Positions 39,287 to 47,102 of a DNA stretch of 64,000 nucleotides are shown here, one piece after another. Below the pieces are notes generated by a model. That model saw only the letters and a list, made by a program, of their open reading frames with translations. It searched no databases and was not told the origin of the DNA. The stretch is from assembly GCF_009915685.1 (NCBI RefSeq), contig NZ_JAABLP010000001.1. One strand, 5' to 3'. This DNA is from Pannonibacter tanglangensis. Its GTDB lineage: Bacteria; Pseudomonadota; Alphaproteobacteria; Rhizobiales; Stappiaceae. Position 1 is the first letter of the stretch. The number at the start of each line of letters is the position of its first letter. The translations under genes and the position numbers were made by a program.

Positions 39287-39364
39287 TCTTGTATGATGGG
39301 GCCCCGCATGGCAGAAAAAGGCATGCCATCGCGTTCGCCCGCCCATGCCCGGAGGAGGCAAGAC

Positions 39365-40969
39365 ATGATTGCGCGCGCCCTCGCCGTCCTCATCCTGCTG
39401 GTCGCCGGCGCCTCGCCCGCGCTGGCCAAGCGGGTTGCCCTCGTCATGGGCAACGGTGCCTATGCCCATGCCGTGCCGCTTCCCAATCCGGCCAATGATG
39501 CCCGGGCGATGACCGCCAAGCTCCGGGAGCTCGGCTTCGAGGTGGTCGCAGGCTACGATCTCGACTATGCCGCCATGCGCCGGACCGTGGCCGATTTCGC
39601 CCGGCAGGCCCGGGGGGCGGAGATTGCCCTGCTCTTCTATGCCGGTCACGGCATGCAGGTGGGCGGCGTCAATTACCTGATCCCGATCGACGCCAAGTTT
39701 GCCGACGAGACCGCGCTCGACTTCGAGACCATCTCGGCCGACTTCGTGCTGCGCCAGATGTCGAATGACGTGAAGGTGCGCATGGTGTTCCTCGACGCCT
39801 GCCGCGACAATCCGCTGGCGCGGACGCTTGCCCGCAGCATGAGCCCCAGCCGCTCGGCCGCCGTCGGCCTTGGTCTTGCCGAGATCAAGATGGAGGACAG
39901 CGGCGCGGAGGGTTCGGTCATTGCCTTTGCCACCTCGCCCGGTGACGTGGCGCTGGATGGGGCGGGCTCCAATTCGCCCTTCACCACCGCCCTGCTGCGC
40001 CATCTCGATGCGCCCGACACCCCGATCCAGAACGTGATGACCCGCGTCACCGGCGACGTGTATCGCGACACCGGCGAGCGGCAGCGGCCCTGGGTCAATG
40101 CCTCGCTGATCGGTGAGGTCTATCTGAACCGCTCCACCGGGACCGCTGCGGTTGCCGCGACGCCGGAGCAGGCGCCTGCAGCCGTCTCCGGCAGCGTTCC
40201 GGCCGCCGCCAGCCAGATCGCCTGGGAAAAGGAAAAGGCGCTGTGGGATGCAGCGCAGGCCGCCGGCACCGCCGGCGACTACGCCGCTTATCTTGCCGCC
40301 TATCCGGGTGGCACCTTCGCCGAGGTCGCCCGCAACCAGATCAATCGCCTGTCGGGCAGCACCTCCGTGGCCGAGACGACCCGCACGGAGACGCCCGCAG
40401 CCCCGGCCGAGACGGCCGCCGTGGCAGCGTCTGCACCAGCAGCAGGGACCGCTCTGGTGGCGGATCCGGCGGCAGATCAGGCGGCGGGCGGCGAGGCCGA
40501 GGTGGAGGTCGCAGCCCTCGGCGACGGCAACAGCGCCCCGCGCAAGGCCCCGTCGGCCGAGGCGGGTGGCGACGATCAGGCCTGGAGCCAGACGCGCCGC
40601 CGCGAGGTCCAGTTCCGGCTCAATCTGGCCGGATATGACGTCGGCCGACCGGACGGCGCGTTCGGCACCCGAACCCGCGCCGGCATTCGCGCCTGGCAGG
40701 AAGCGCAAGGCGAGATCCCGACCGGAACCCTCACGGACGCCCAGTACGCGATGCTCGTGGAGGAGACCGAGGAGGCATTTCTGGCCGCGACCGAACGGTT
40801 CAGGGTTGAGCAGGGCGAGCGCCGCGATGCCCGCAGTGCCCCGCGCCAGCTGCCCGACCAGGGCGCGCCCCTGCCGCCGGCAGAAGACGGTGCCGGCATC
40901 GGCGCGGATGGCGCGGCCTTCATCGGCGGCGTGATCGGCGGCGTGCTGGGCGGTGCGCTCGGGCGCTGA
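39365..40969 (+). CDS. Exported caspase-like (C14) protein with peptidoglycan-binding domain
   Basis: 534 residues, ATG preceded by GGAGGAGG. A signal peptide (MIARALAVLILLVAGASPALA) leads to a caspase/C14 domain: KRVALVMGNGAY, the catalytic His in FYAGHGMQ (~95) and Cys in LDACRDNP (~145). After an Ala/Pro-rich linker with an SPOR/TPR-like AAGTAGDYAAYLAAYPGGTFAEVAR block comes a PG_binding_1 domain (VQFRLNLAGYDVGRPDGAFG). The C-terminus is a glycine-zipper segment (GGVIGGVLGGALGR). It should act in the periplasm or at the cell wall as an orthocaspase-type peptidase; substrates are unknown. Convergent with the CHASE2 cyclase. Confidence 0.88.
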   Translation: MIARALAVLILLVAGASPALAKRVALVMGNGAYAHAVPLPNPANDARAMTAKLRELGFEVVAGYDLDYAAMRRTVADFARQARGAEIALLFYAGHGMQVGGVNYLIPIDAKFADETALDFETISADFVLRQMSNDVKVRMVFLDACRDNPLARTLARSMSPSRSAAVGLGLAEIKMEDSGAEGSVIAFATSPGDVALDGAGSNSPFTTALLRHLDAPDTPIQNVMTRVTGDVYRDTGERQRPWVNASLIGEVYLNRSTGTAAVAATPEQAPAAVSGSVPAAASQIAWEKEKALWDAAQAAGTAGDYAAYLAAYPGGTFAEVARNQINRLSGSTSVAETTRTETPAAPAETAAVAASAPAAGTALVADPAADQAAGGEAEVEVAALGDGNSAPRKAPSAEAGGDDQAWSQTRRREVQFRLNLAGYDVGRPDGAFGTRTRAGIRAWQEAQGEIPTGTLTDAQYAMLVEETEEAFLAATERFRVEQGERRDARSAPRQLPDQGAPLPPAEDGAGIGADGAAFIGGVIGGVLGGALGR

Positions 40970-41181
40970 CCATCCCCTCCGGACCCGCCAGCCGACCGCA
41001 CGGGCAGGCCGGAGCCAGCCAGGTGTCTCGCGTGCAGCGGCAACACCCTGCTGCACCGTCTGTCGCCGCGCGGGGCCCGGGCGAGAGCGTGTCCTGACGC
41101 CGTTCCGCGCAGCCAACGACAGCCAGCGGACGACCGCCAGCCAACGACGGCCAGCGAACACTTCCCGATGACCATCTGAAG

Positions 41182-41219
41182 GGCGTTCCCCGTCAGGCGG
41201 TCGCCTGACGGGAAACGCC
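41182..41219. terminator. Strong hairpin between convergent caspase-like and cyclase genes
   Basis: A stem of about 18 bp with one unpaired position surrounds a 2-nt loop in the 256-bp convergent gap. It can act on transcripts from both sides. The remainder of the gap contains short CCAGC-rich direct repeats near 41110-41160. Confidence 0.6.
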
Positions 41220-41225
41220 TGACGG

Positions 41226-43211
41226 CTAGCGGGCCCCGGGCTGCAGGCGCGCGCGTGCGGCGGGCACCAGACCTGCCACGTCGCTCGTCGGGTCCCTGTC
41301 CTCCGGCTCCGCGTCCTCGGGCACCAGCGACAGCGCCGGGCCAGACCCGTCGAGCCACAGCCTGCCGTCGTCGAGCGTGTGGACCACCGTTTCCGTGCTG
41401 AGGCCGCGCAGCTGGCCGCGCCACAGCAGCCGCTGCGCCCAGTCGGCCGGCAAGGCCTCGGCCACCGGTCCGGTGAAGGCCAGACGGACGCCGGCTTCCT
41501 TGGCAATGCCCTCGATCCGGCTTGCGGTGTTGACAGTCGTGCCCATGACGGTGAAGGAGCGGCGGGTCTCGCCGCCGATGTCGCCCACCAGCGCCGGACC
41601 GGCGTTGAGCGCGATGCGCAGGTCCAGCCCGGCCTGCCCCGTGCGGCGGCGCAGCTCCGGCAGCAGGTCGATGACGGCCAGCGCGCAGCCGACGGCGCGC
41701 GCCTCCGGGTCGGTCACATCGTTCGGGGCATTCCAGACCGCCATCACCGCGTCGCCGATGTACTTGTCGATGTAGCCTTCCGAGCGGGTGATCTCGGTGC
41801 CGATGGCATCGAAGACGGTGTTGACCACCTTGACCACCTCCCGGTCTGGCAGGCGTTCGGACATGCGGGTGAAGCCGACGATGTCGATGAAGGCGACGAC
41901 CACCTTGCGCGTCTCGCCGCCAAGATCGGAGAGGCGCTCCTCCTCGGCCATGGTCCGGATCACCTGCGGCGACAGGTAATGACCGAACAGGCGGACCAGC
42001 TCGCGCTCGCGCCGTTTCAGCACGGCCACCTGGGCAACACCGGCGACCATCAATGCAATGAACCCGGCCGTCGGCGCTGCGCCTGCGGGAAGCGTCCAGC
42101 CGGCCATCAGCACGCCGAAGGCGAGGCCAAAGCCGGTTGCCAGCAGTCCGAGCACCACAAGCGGCAGCACCGGCAGCGGCAGCGACAGGCCGGCCAGCGC
42201 GCCGACCAGCGCAAACACCACGATCAGACCTCCGACAAGCGCCAGCGGCGCTTCCGCAACCGTCCGGTCGACGAGGGGCGACCCGATCAGGTCGGCCAGG
42301 ATGAACACACCGCTCGTGGCGGTGCGCACCGGAGGACGGCCGGAGGCCCCCTCGATCTCTCCGGCAGGCGTCTCGCGCGGCAGGAAACGGTCGAGATACA
42401 GGTGCTCGTCCTCGTTGGGCAGGGTCGAGCCGAACAGGATGACGCGGCCGCTTGCGAACTCGCGCAACCGCTCGGCCCCGTCCGGCCGGTCCATCAGGTC
42501 CAGCACGTCCAGCAGCGACAGATAGGGAATGGAGGTGGCCAGCCGCGCACCCGGCATCGGCATGTAGGTCGTGGTGACCTCTGCCCCGGCCAGGCCGAGC
42601 ATGGTGTCGACGAAGGCGGGCGAGGTGTTCAGCGGCAGCTGCGGCTGATGCCGCCGCACCACGCCGTCGTTGTCGGTGAGGATTTCGGTCGAGCGCACGC
42701 CCTCGCTGCCGGCGGCTGCCGAGATCGAGCGGTGGGGCACGCCGGTCGAGGTGCGGGCGACCACGACGCGGCCGCGGTTCTCGTAGAGGAAGCGCAGGAA
42801 CAGCCGGTCATAGCCGCGCAGGCGCGCTTCCCCGGTCTGCGGATCGGCAAAGGCATCGGCGGAAAAGGCAAAGACGAAATCGAGGCCGATTGCGGTGGCG
42901 CCGGCCTCGAACAGGGCATCTCCGGCCTTGGCAAAGGCCTGGGACATGAACACGCGCGGGATGGCCTCGAGCCGGCGGGACGACAGCGACGCCTGGTCGA
43001 GACCGACAACGGCGACCGGAAAGCGGTCCTGCGGCAGCTCGGTGACCATGGCGCGCACCTGCAGCAGCCGGTCGCCGATCCAGCCCTCCCAGAGCGCCCG
43101 GATCGCGCCCACGCCAGCCAAGACACCGGCGATGACCGCGATGACAATCACCGCGGCCTTCAGACGCCGGCGCTCACTGGCTGCGGACGCGGCCCGCGCG
43201 GCTTCGCTCAT
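41226..43211 (-). CDS. CHASE2-domain class III adenylate/guanylate cyclase
   Basis: 661 residues. One N-terminal membrane segment (~18-38), an extracytoplasmic CHASE2 sensor (~50-320, VAVVGLDQASL, IGLDFVFAFSADAF, RVVVARTSTGVPHRS), three more membrane segments (~325-400), then the catalytic class III cyclase domain: VVVAFIDIVGFTRMSERL, the metal-binding second Asp in GYIDKYIGDAVMAVWNAP, and TVMGTTVNTASRIEG. It should make cAMP inside the cell in response to a periplasmic signal. Its ATG overlaps the stop of the FecR-like gene upstream (ATGA), so the two are coupled. Confidence 0.92.
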   Translation of the reverse strand: MSEAARAASAASERRRLKAAVIVIAVIAGVLAGVGAIRALWEGWIGDRLLQVRAMVTELPQDRFPVAVVGLDQASLSSRRLEAIPRVFMSQAFAKAGDALFEAGATAIGLDFVFAFSADAFADPQTGEARLRGYDRLFLRFLYENRGRVVVARTSTGVPHRSISAAAGSEGVRSTEILTDNDGVVRRHQPQLPLNTSPAFVDTMLGLAGAEVTTTYMPMPGARLATSIPYLSLLDVLDLMDRPDGAERLREFASGRVILFGSTLPNEDEHLYLDRFLPRETPAGEIEGASGRPPVRTATSGVFILADLIGSPLVDRTVAEAPLALVGGLIVVFALVGALAGLSLPLPVLPLVVLGLLATGFGLAFGVLMAGWTLPAGAAPTAGFIALMVAGVAQVAVLKRRERELVRLFGHYLSPQVIRTMAEEERLSDLGGETRKVVVAFIDIVGFTRMSERLPDREVVKVVNTVFDAIGTEITRSEGYIDKYIGDAVMAVWNAPNDVTDPEARAVGCALAVIDLLPELRRRTGQAGLDLRIALNAGPALVGDIGGETRRSFTVMGTTVNTASRIEGIAKEAGVRLAFTGPVAEALPADWAQRLLWRGQLRGLSTETVVHTLDDGRLWLDGSGPALSLVPEDAEPEDRDPTSDVAGLVPAARARLQPGAR

Positions 43212-43924
43212 TTCACGACGACAACCGCCGTTTCCCGGCCCACTTCAAGCGGATCAAGCGTGAACTGGCGCACTTCCGCCTCGCCGGTCCCGGCCCGCGG
43301 CTTGAACACCAGCTCGATCGGCACGCCATTGGCATCGGTGGTCTTGCCGGCCATCGCCGCCGCCAGGTCCGGCATCTCGGCCAGAACCTTGTCGTCGAGC
43401 TTGTACTCCTGCGGCGCGCCGCCATCGACGGACACGAAGACGCTGTCATAGCGCTCCTTCAGGTCGTCGCCGAAGCGCAGCATCAACGAGGCCGCCACCT
43501 TGTTCTCCGGAATGAGGCCGCGCATGGTCACGGCAAGGCCCTTGCCGCCGTCGGTCCCGGCGTTGCTCGCCTCCTGCTTCAGGCAGTTGCCCGGCCGCAG
43601 CTCCTTTTCCTCGCCTTCGGCAACGACCAGGCCACCGCTGGTGGCGGTGACGCTGCCGCCGGTGATGCGGACCTCGCGGCAGGCGGTGTAATCCAGCAGG
43701 TCGACGTGCCCGCCGGTGCCCAGCGCGATCTCGTCGCCCGGCATCAGCTCGGCAAAGGCGGTGGCGTTCACGCCTTCCGAACGGTCCAGAACCATCGCGA
43801 CCGGATCAGCGGCAAGCGCAGCCGTCGCGGTTCCGGCGGTGAGCGCCGTCAGGACGGCAAGCCTGCGAAAAGCCAGCGCCCCACATCCGGCAAGGTCATG
43901 GATAGTCCAGGTCTGACGGGCCAT
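43208..43924 (-). CDS. Exported FecR-like domain protein, partner of the CHASE2 cyclase
   Basis: 238 residues, ATG preceded by GAGGAG. A signal peptide (RRLAVLTALTAGTATAALAA) precedes a FecR-like beta-rich segment: VAMVLDRSEGVNATAFAELMPGDEIALGTGGHVDLLDYTACREVRITGGSV. The C-terminal region (KLDDKVLAEMPDLAAAM ... FKPRAGTGEAEV) is not recognised. FecR-like proteins are commonly encoded before CHASE2 cyclases, and the 4-bp overlap supports a shared signalling role in the periplasm. What is sensed is unknown. Confidence 0.75.
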   Translation of the reverse strand: MARQTWTIHDLAGCGALAFRRLAVLTALTAGTATAALAADPVAMVLDRSEGVNATAFAELMPGDEIALGTGGHVDLLDYTACREVRITGGSVTATSGGLVVAEGEEKELRPGNCLKQEASNAGTDGGKGLAVTMRGLIPENKVAASLMLRFGDDLKERYDSVFVSVDGGAPQEYKLDDKVLAEMPDLAAAMAGKTTDANGVPIELVFKPRAGTGEAEVRQFTLDPLEVGRETAVVVVK

Positions 43925-44103
43925 GTCATGCTCCTCAAGCGTGTGTGCGGGGCCGATGCGCTCGACCCCCGGATCGAATCTTTGTGTCAGCGCAACCCTA
44001 GACGCAAAACGGTTCCGAACTGTGGCGGCAATCACATGACTTGTTGGTTTTTGAGGGGCAGGCCTGCCGCAATCCTGCCTGCCACGTCCGCGCCGACAGA
44101 GAG

Positions 44104-44127
44104 AAGGCCCGACCTGGGTCGGGCCTT
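44104..44127 (-). terminator. Hairpin after the SH3-domain gene
   Basis: A perfect 10-bp stem AAGGCCCGAC/GTCGGGCCTT with a short loop lies 25 nt past the SH3 gene stop on the minus strand, followed by a CT-rich run. Confidence 0.65.
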
Positions 44128-44151
44128 CCGGTGTCGCGCAGGGAGCCGGGA

Positions 44152-44706
44152 TCAGCGGTAGGATTCCCCGCCGCTCTGCGGCTGGTAGGGCTCCGACCCC
44201 TGGAACTCCGGACCCGGGATCGACGGCTGCGGGTCGCGGTAGCCCTCGCGGGGACGTCCCGGTTCCGGACGATAGGGTTCCGGCCGGTACGGCTCCGGCC
44301 GATAGACCGGCGGGCGATACTCGGGCGGACGGTAATGCGGCGGGCGGTATACCGGCGGACGATAGACCGGTGGGCGATAGACGGGCGGACGATAGACCGG
44401 CGGCGGCACGATCACGACCGGAGGCGGGACGATGACTGCCGGGGGCGGCAGGTAGCCGCCGCTCACGGGCGCAAGGAAGCGGCCGCTGACGAAGCCGCGA
44501 TACCCGGCATAGAAGACGGAGCACCAGGAATTGCAGGCACCGACCTCGACCAGCGCCCCGCGCGGAATGACGAGGATCGGCGGATAGGCCGTTCCCGGCC
44601 CCGTCCGCATGTTGAGGTCGGCGGTCGACTGGGCCGTCCAGGCCAGCGCCGCGCCGGAGCCGAGAAGACCACCGAGCAGAACAGCATTAAATAAAAGCTT
44701 GCGCAT
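44152..44706 (-). CDS. Exported SH3-domain protein with PPVYRP repeats
   Basis: 184 residues. Signal peptide (MRKLLFNAVLLGGLLGSGAALA), a bacterial SH3 domain (TADLNMRTGPGTAYPPILVIPRGALVEV, then WCSVFYAGYRGFVSGRFL) and a C-terminal half of about ten repeats of the PPVYRP/RPEPYRP type. The tyrosine/proline-rich tail is likely extended and may bind the cell wall. The repeats come from an 18-bp coding array (about 44245-44405). Monocistronic, upstream of the FecR-like gene on the same strand but separated by a hairpin. Confidence 0.85.
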   Translation of the reverse strand: MRKLLFNAVLLGGLLGSGAALAWTAQSTADLNMRTGPGTAYPPILVIPRGALVEVGACNSWCSVFYAGYRGFVSGRFLAPVSGGYLPPPAVIVPPPVVIVPPPVYRPPVYRPPVYRPPVYRPPHYRPPEYRPPVYRPEPYRPEPYRPEPGRPREGYRDPQPSIPGPEFQGSEPYQPQSGGESYR

Positions 44707-44845
44707 TTCACCACCTGGGTCGGACGGGGTGAGGGATAAAGGTCGCCTTGAAATCCATGACGCCGGAAATCAAAGAAAACAAGACCGCAAAGGGAGGGCC
44801 TTTGCTTGACGTCTGTTTCACGCAAGCTACGCAGCCATTAGGGCG

Positions 44846-45808
44846 TCATTGTGTCTGAGCCTTTGCAGCCGTGCTTGCCTCAAAGGCCAGGATCGCCCCG
44901 GCCAGATCCTCGAGCGCCGCGCCGACCGACTTGAACAGCGTGATCTCGGCGGCCGTCTGCCGTCCCGGTGCCAGGCCGCGCGTGAGGTCGTAGAGGTCTC
45001 CGGCGATCGCCTCGGCGCTGAGCACGCCGGAGGCCAGCGGCAGGGCGATGTCACCGCCCTCCTTCATCGCGCCGGCCCGGGTGTCGACATGGACGCGCGC
45101 GCGGCGGATGGCGGTGTCGTCGCTTTCGCGCATGGTCGGCTTGTAGGCCCCGACGAGATCGACGTGACAGCCCTCCGCCAGCCACTCGCCCAGCACCAGC
45201 GGGGTTTGCGACATGGTGGCCGCGCTGACGATGTCGGCCCGGCGGACAGCGCCTTCCAGATCGGTGGTGGCCAGCGCCTCGCAGCCGAGCGTGGCGCGCA
45301 GGTCTGCGGCAACGGCTTCGGCCGCCTCGGCCCGGCGGCCCCAGACGGTGACCTTGCGGATGGGTCGGACCTGACTGTGCGCCTCGGCCAGCGCCCGTGA
45401 CAGGCTGCCGGTGCCGACGATGACGAGATGGCCCGCATCACGGCGCGCCAGATAGTCGGCTGCCAGCGCCGAGGCGGCCGCCGTGCGGCGCGCCGTCAGG
45501 ACGGCCCCGTCCAGCAGGGCAAGACCCGCGCCCGTCGTGGCATCGGACAGCATGTACTGGCCGGAGATCGACGGCAGGCCGCGCGTGACATTGCCGGGGA
45601 AGACCGAGACGAGCTTGACGCCCATGTAGCGGCCGGGCACCCAGGCGGGCATGAGCAGCAGCGTCGCATCCGGCTCGCCGGGGACGGCCACGGTGTGATG
45701 GTGGCGCAGCGGCATCTCGCAGCCGGAGCGGAACATGTCCCTGAGCGCCTCGATCAGGGCCGGATAGGGCAAGGCCTCCGCCGTCTCGACTGCATTCATC
45801 ACCCGCAT
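44846..45808 (-). CDS. Ornithine cyclodeaminase / mu-crystallin family NAD(P)-binding protein
   Basis: 320 residues. MPLRHHHTVAVPGEPDATLLLMPAW, MGVKLVSVFPGN, the Rossmann loop IVGTGSLSRALAEAH, and DLVGAYKPTMRESDD place it in the ornithine cyclodeaminase family. Members include ornithine cyclodeaminase, alanine dehydrogenase and delta1-pyrroline-2-carboxylate reductase; the GTG-S-LSRALA loop departs from the usual GxGxQ. The exact substrate cannot be assigned. Divergent from the PPOX flavoprotein gene. Confidence 0.87.
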   Translation of the reverse strand: MRVMNAVETAEALPYPALIEALRDMFRSGCEMPLRHHHTVAVPGEPDATLLLMPAWVPGRYMGVKLVSVFPGNVTRGLPSISGQYMLSDATTGAGLALLDGAVLTARRTAAASALAADYLARRDAGHLVIVGTGSLSRALAEAHSQVRPIRKVTVWGRRAEAAEAVAADLRATLGCEALATTDLEGAVRRADIVSAATMSQTPLVLGEWLAEGCHVDLVGAYKPTMRESDDTAIRRARVHVDTRAGAMKEGGDIALPLASGVLSAEAIAGDLYDLTRGLAPGRQTAAEITLFKSVGAALEDLAGAILAFEASTAAKAQTQ

Positions 45809-45984
45809 GTGTCTCTCCTCCCGGACCTTCTCGGCGGCCCTTGCACCCGGCTTCGGGCCGGCGTCGTCCCGCGCACCCTAGACCACGCCGACCCGTTTTC
45901 AAGAGCCGGGCCCGAAGTTTGCGCTGGTGCAACGCGGCTGGCGGACTTAACCTCCTGCCTGTCGTCTCCAGCCCGGATCCTCCC

Positions 45985-46596
45985 ATGACCATCCTGACCA
46001 GCGTCGAGCAGCTCGAAGCGCTCTATGGCGTGCCCGGCCCGACCTCGACGGTGAAGGAAAGCCCCCGGCTGACGCCGCTCTACCGCAGGATGATCGAGGC
46101 CGCGCCCTTCTGCGCGCTCGCGACCAGCGGACCGGAGGGGCTCGACTGTTCGCCGCGGGGGGACAAGGGCATGTGCGTCGTCATAGAGAACGACACGACG
46201 CTGATCATGCCGGACCGGCGCGGCAACAACCGCATCGATTCGCTGCGCAACATCGTGCGTGACCCGCGCGTCGCGCTGATGTTCCTGATCCCCGGCTCCG
46301 GCAACGCGCTGCGCGTCAACGGCAAGGCCGTCGTCAGTGTCGATCCGGCCCTGCTGGCCCGCCTTGCGATGGAGGGCAAGGAACCGCGTTCGGCCATCAT
46401 CATCACCATCGACACCGTCTATTTCCAGTGTGCCCGCGCCATCCTCCGCGCCGGGCTGTGGGACGAGGCAGCGAAGGTCGACCCGGCGACGTTGCCCACC
46501 GCCGGCGACATCCTTGCCGACCTGTCGAATGGCACGATTGGCGGCAAGCCTTACGACGAGGAATGGCCAACCCGCGCAGCCGCGTCCATGTGGTGA
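45985..46596 (+). CDS. FMN-dependent pyridoxamine-5'-phosphate-oxidase-family protein
   Basis: 203 residues of the PPOX split-barrel fold. IEAAPFCALATSGPEGLDCSPRGD is the N-terminal barrel; TTLIMPDRRGNNRIDSLRNIVRDPRVALMFLIPG carries FMN-binding residues. YFQCARAILRAGLW near the C-terminus matches the MSMEG_1061-like group. Substrates of the group are unknown; it is not PdxH. The ATG was chosen as the first one upstream of the conserved region. The DUF2306 gene starts 9 bp downstream. Confidence 0.87.
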   Translation: MTILTSVEQLEALYGVPGPTSTVKESPRLTPLYRRMIEAAPFCALATSGPEGLDCSPRGDKGMCVVIENDTTLIMPDRRGNNRIDSLRNIVRDPRVALMFLIPGSGNALRVNGKAVVSVDPALLARLAMEGKEPRSAIIITIDTVYFQCARAILRAGLWDEAAKVDPATLPTAGDILADLSNGTIGGKPYDEEWPTRAAASMW

Positions 46597-46605
46597 GGTC
46601 CCCCC

Positions 46606-47007
46606 ATGACCCTTGAGCCTCTGCTGGCCGCCGGCCCCATCGTCTACACCCACGCCTTTGCCGCCATCGCTGCGGCCGTGCTCGGGGTCATCCAGGTCGC
46701 CGCGCCCAAGGGCACGCTGCCGCACCGGAGCCTCGGCTACGTCTGGGCCGGCCTGATGGTCTGGACCGCGGGGTCCAGCCTGTTCATCCACGGCATCCGC
46801 ATGATCGGCCCCTTCAGCCCGATCCACATCCTGTCGGTGGTCACCCTGATCGGAGTGCCGATGGCCGTGTGGGCCGCCCGGCGCGGCGAGATCCGGCGCC
46901 ATGCCAAGGCCATGAAGGGCTACATGATCTGGGCCGTGCTGGTGGCGGGGATCTTTACCTTCTATCCCGGCCGCCTGATGTACCAGGTGGTGGTCGGCCC
47001 CGACTGA
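46606..47007 (+). CDS. DUF2306 membrane protein
   Basis: 133 residues with four predicted membrane segments. YTHAFAAIAAAVLGVIQVAAPKGTLPHRSLGYVWAGLM and FSPIHILSVVTLI are typical of DUF2306, which carries conserved histidines in the membrane (THAF, PHR, PIHIL) and may bind a cofactor. Function unknown. It follows the PPOX gene by 9 bp and is probably cotranscribed; the M3 peptidase starts 95 bp later. Confidence 0.85.
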   Translation: MTLEPLLAAGPIVYTHAFAAIAAAVLGVIQVAAPKGTLPHRSLGYVWAGLMVWTAGSSLFIHGIRMIGPFSPIHILSVVTLIGVPMAVWAARRGEIRRHAKAMKGYMIWAVLVAGIFTFYPGRLMYQVVVGPD

Positions 47008-47102
47008 ACTGGCCGCCGGCCGGCGCCGGCCCCATATCCTCCGGGAGACCGGCCCAAGCGGCCCTCCCCGTCCCGAGTTTCCGACGCAAGGTGTCCCGAT
47101 CC

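Larger units (their letters stand above)
38941..39364. other. 424-bp gap with a MITE-like element and flanking direct repeats
   Basis: No gene. It contains a perfect 28-bp direct repeat (38975-39002 and 39259-39286) enclosing a 190-bp element with inverted ends (39028-39217). Details are given in the separate entries. Confidence 0.7.
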
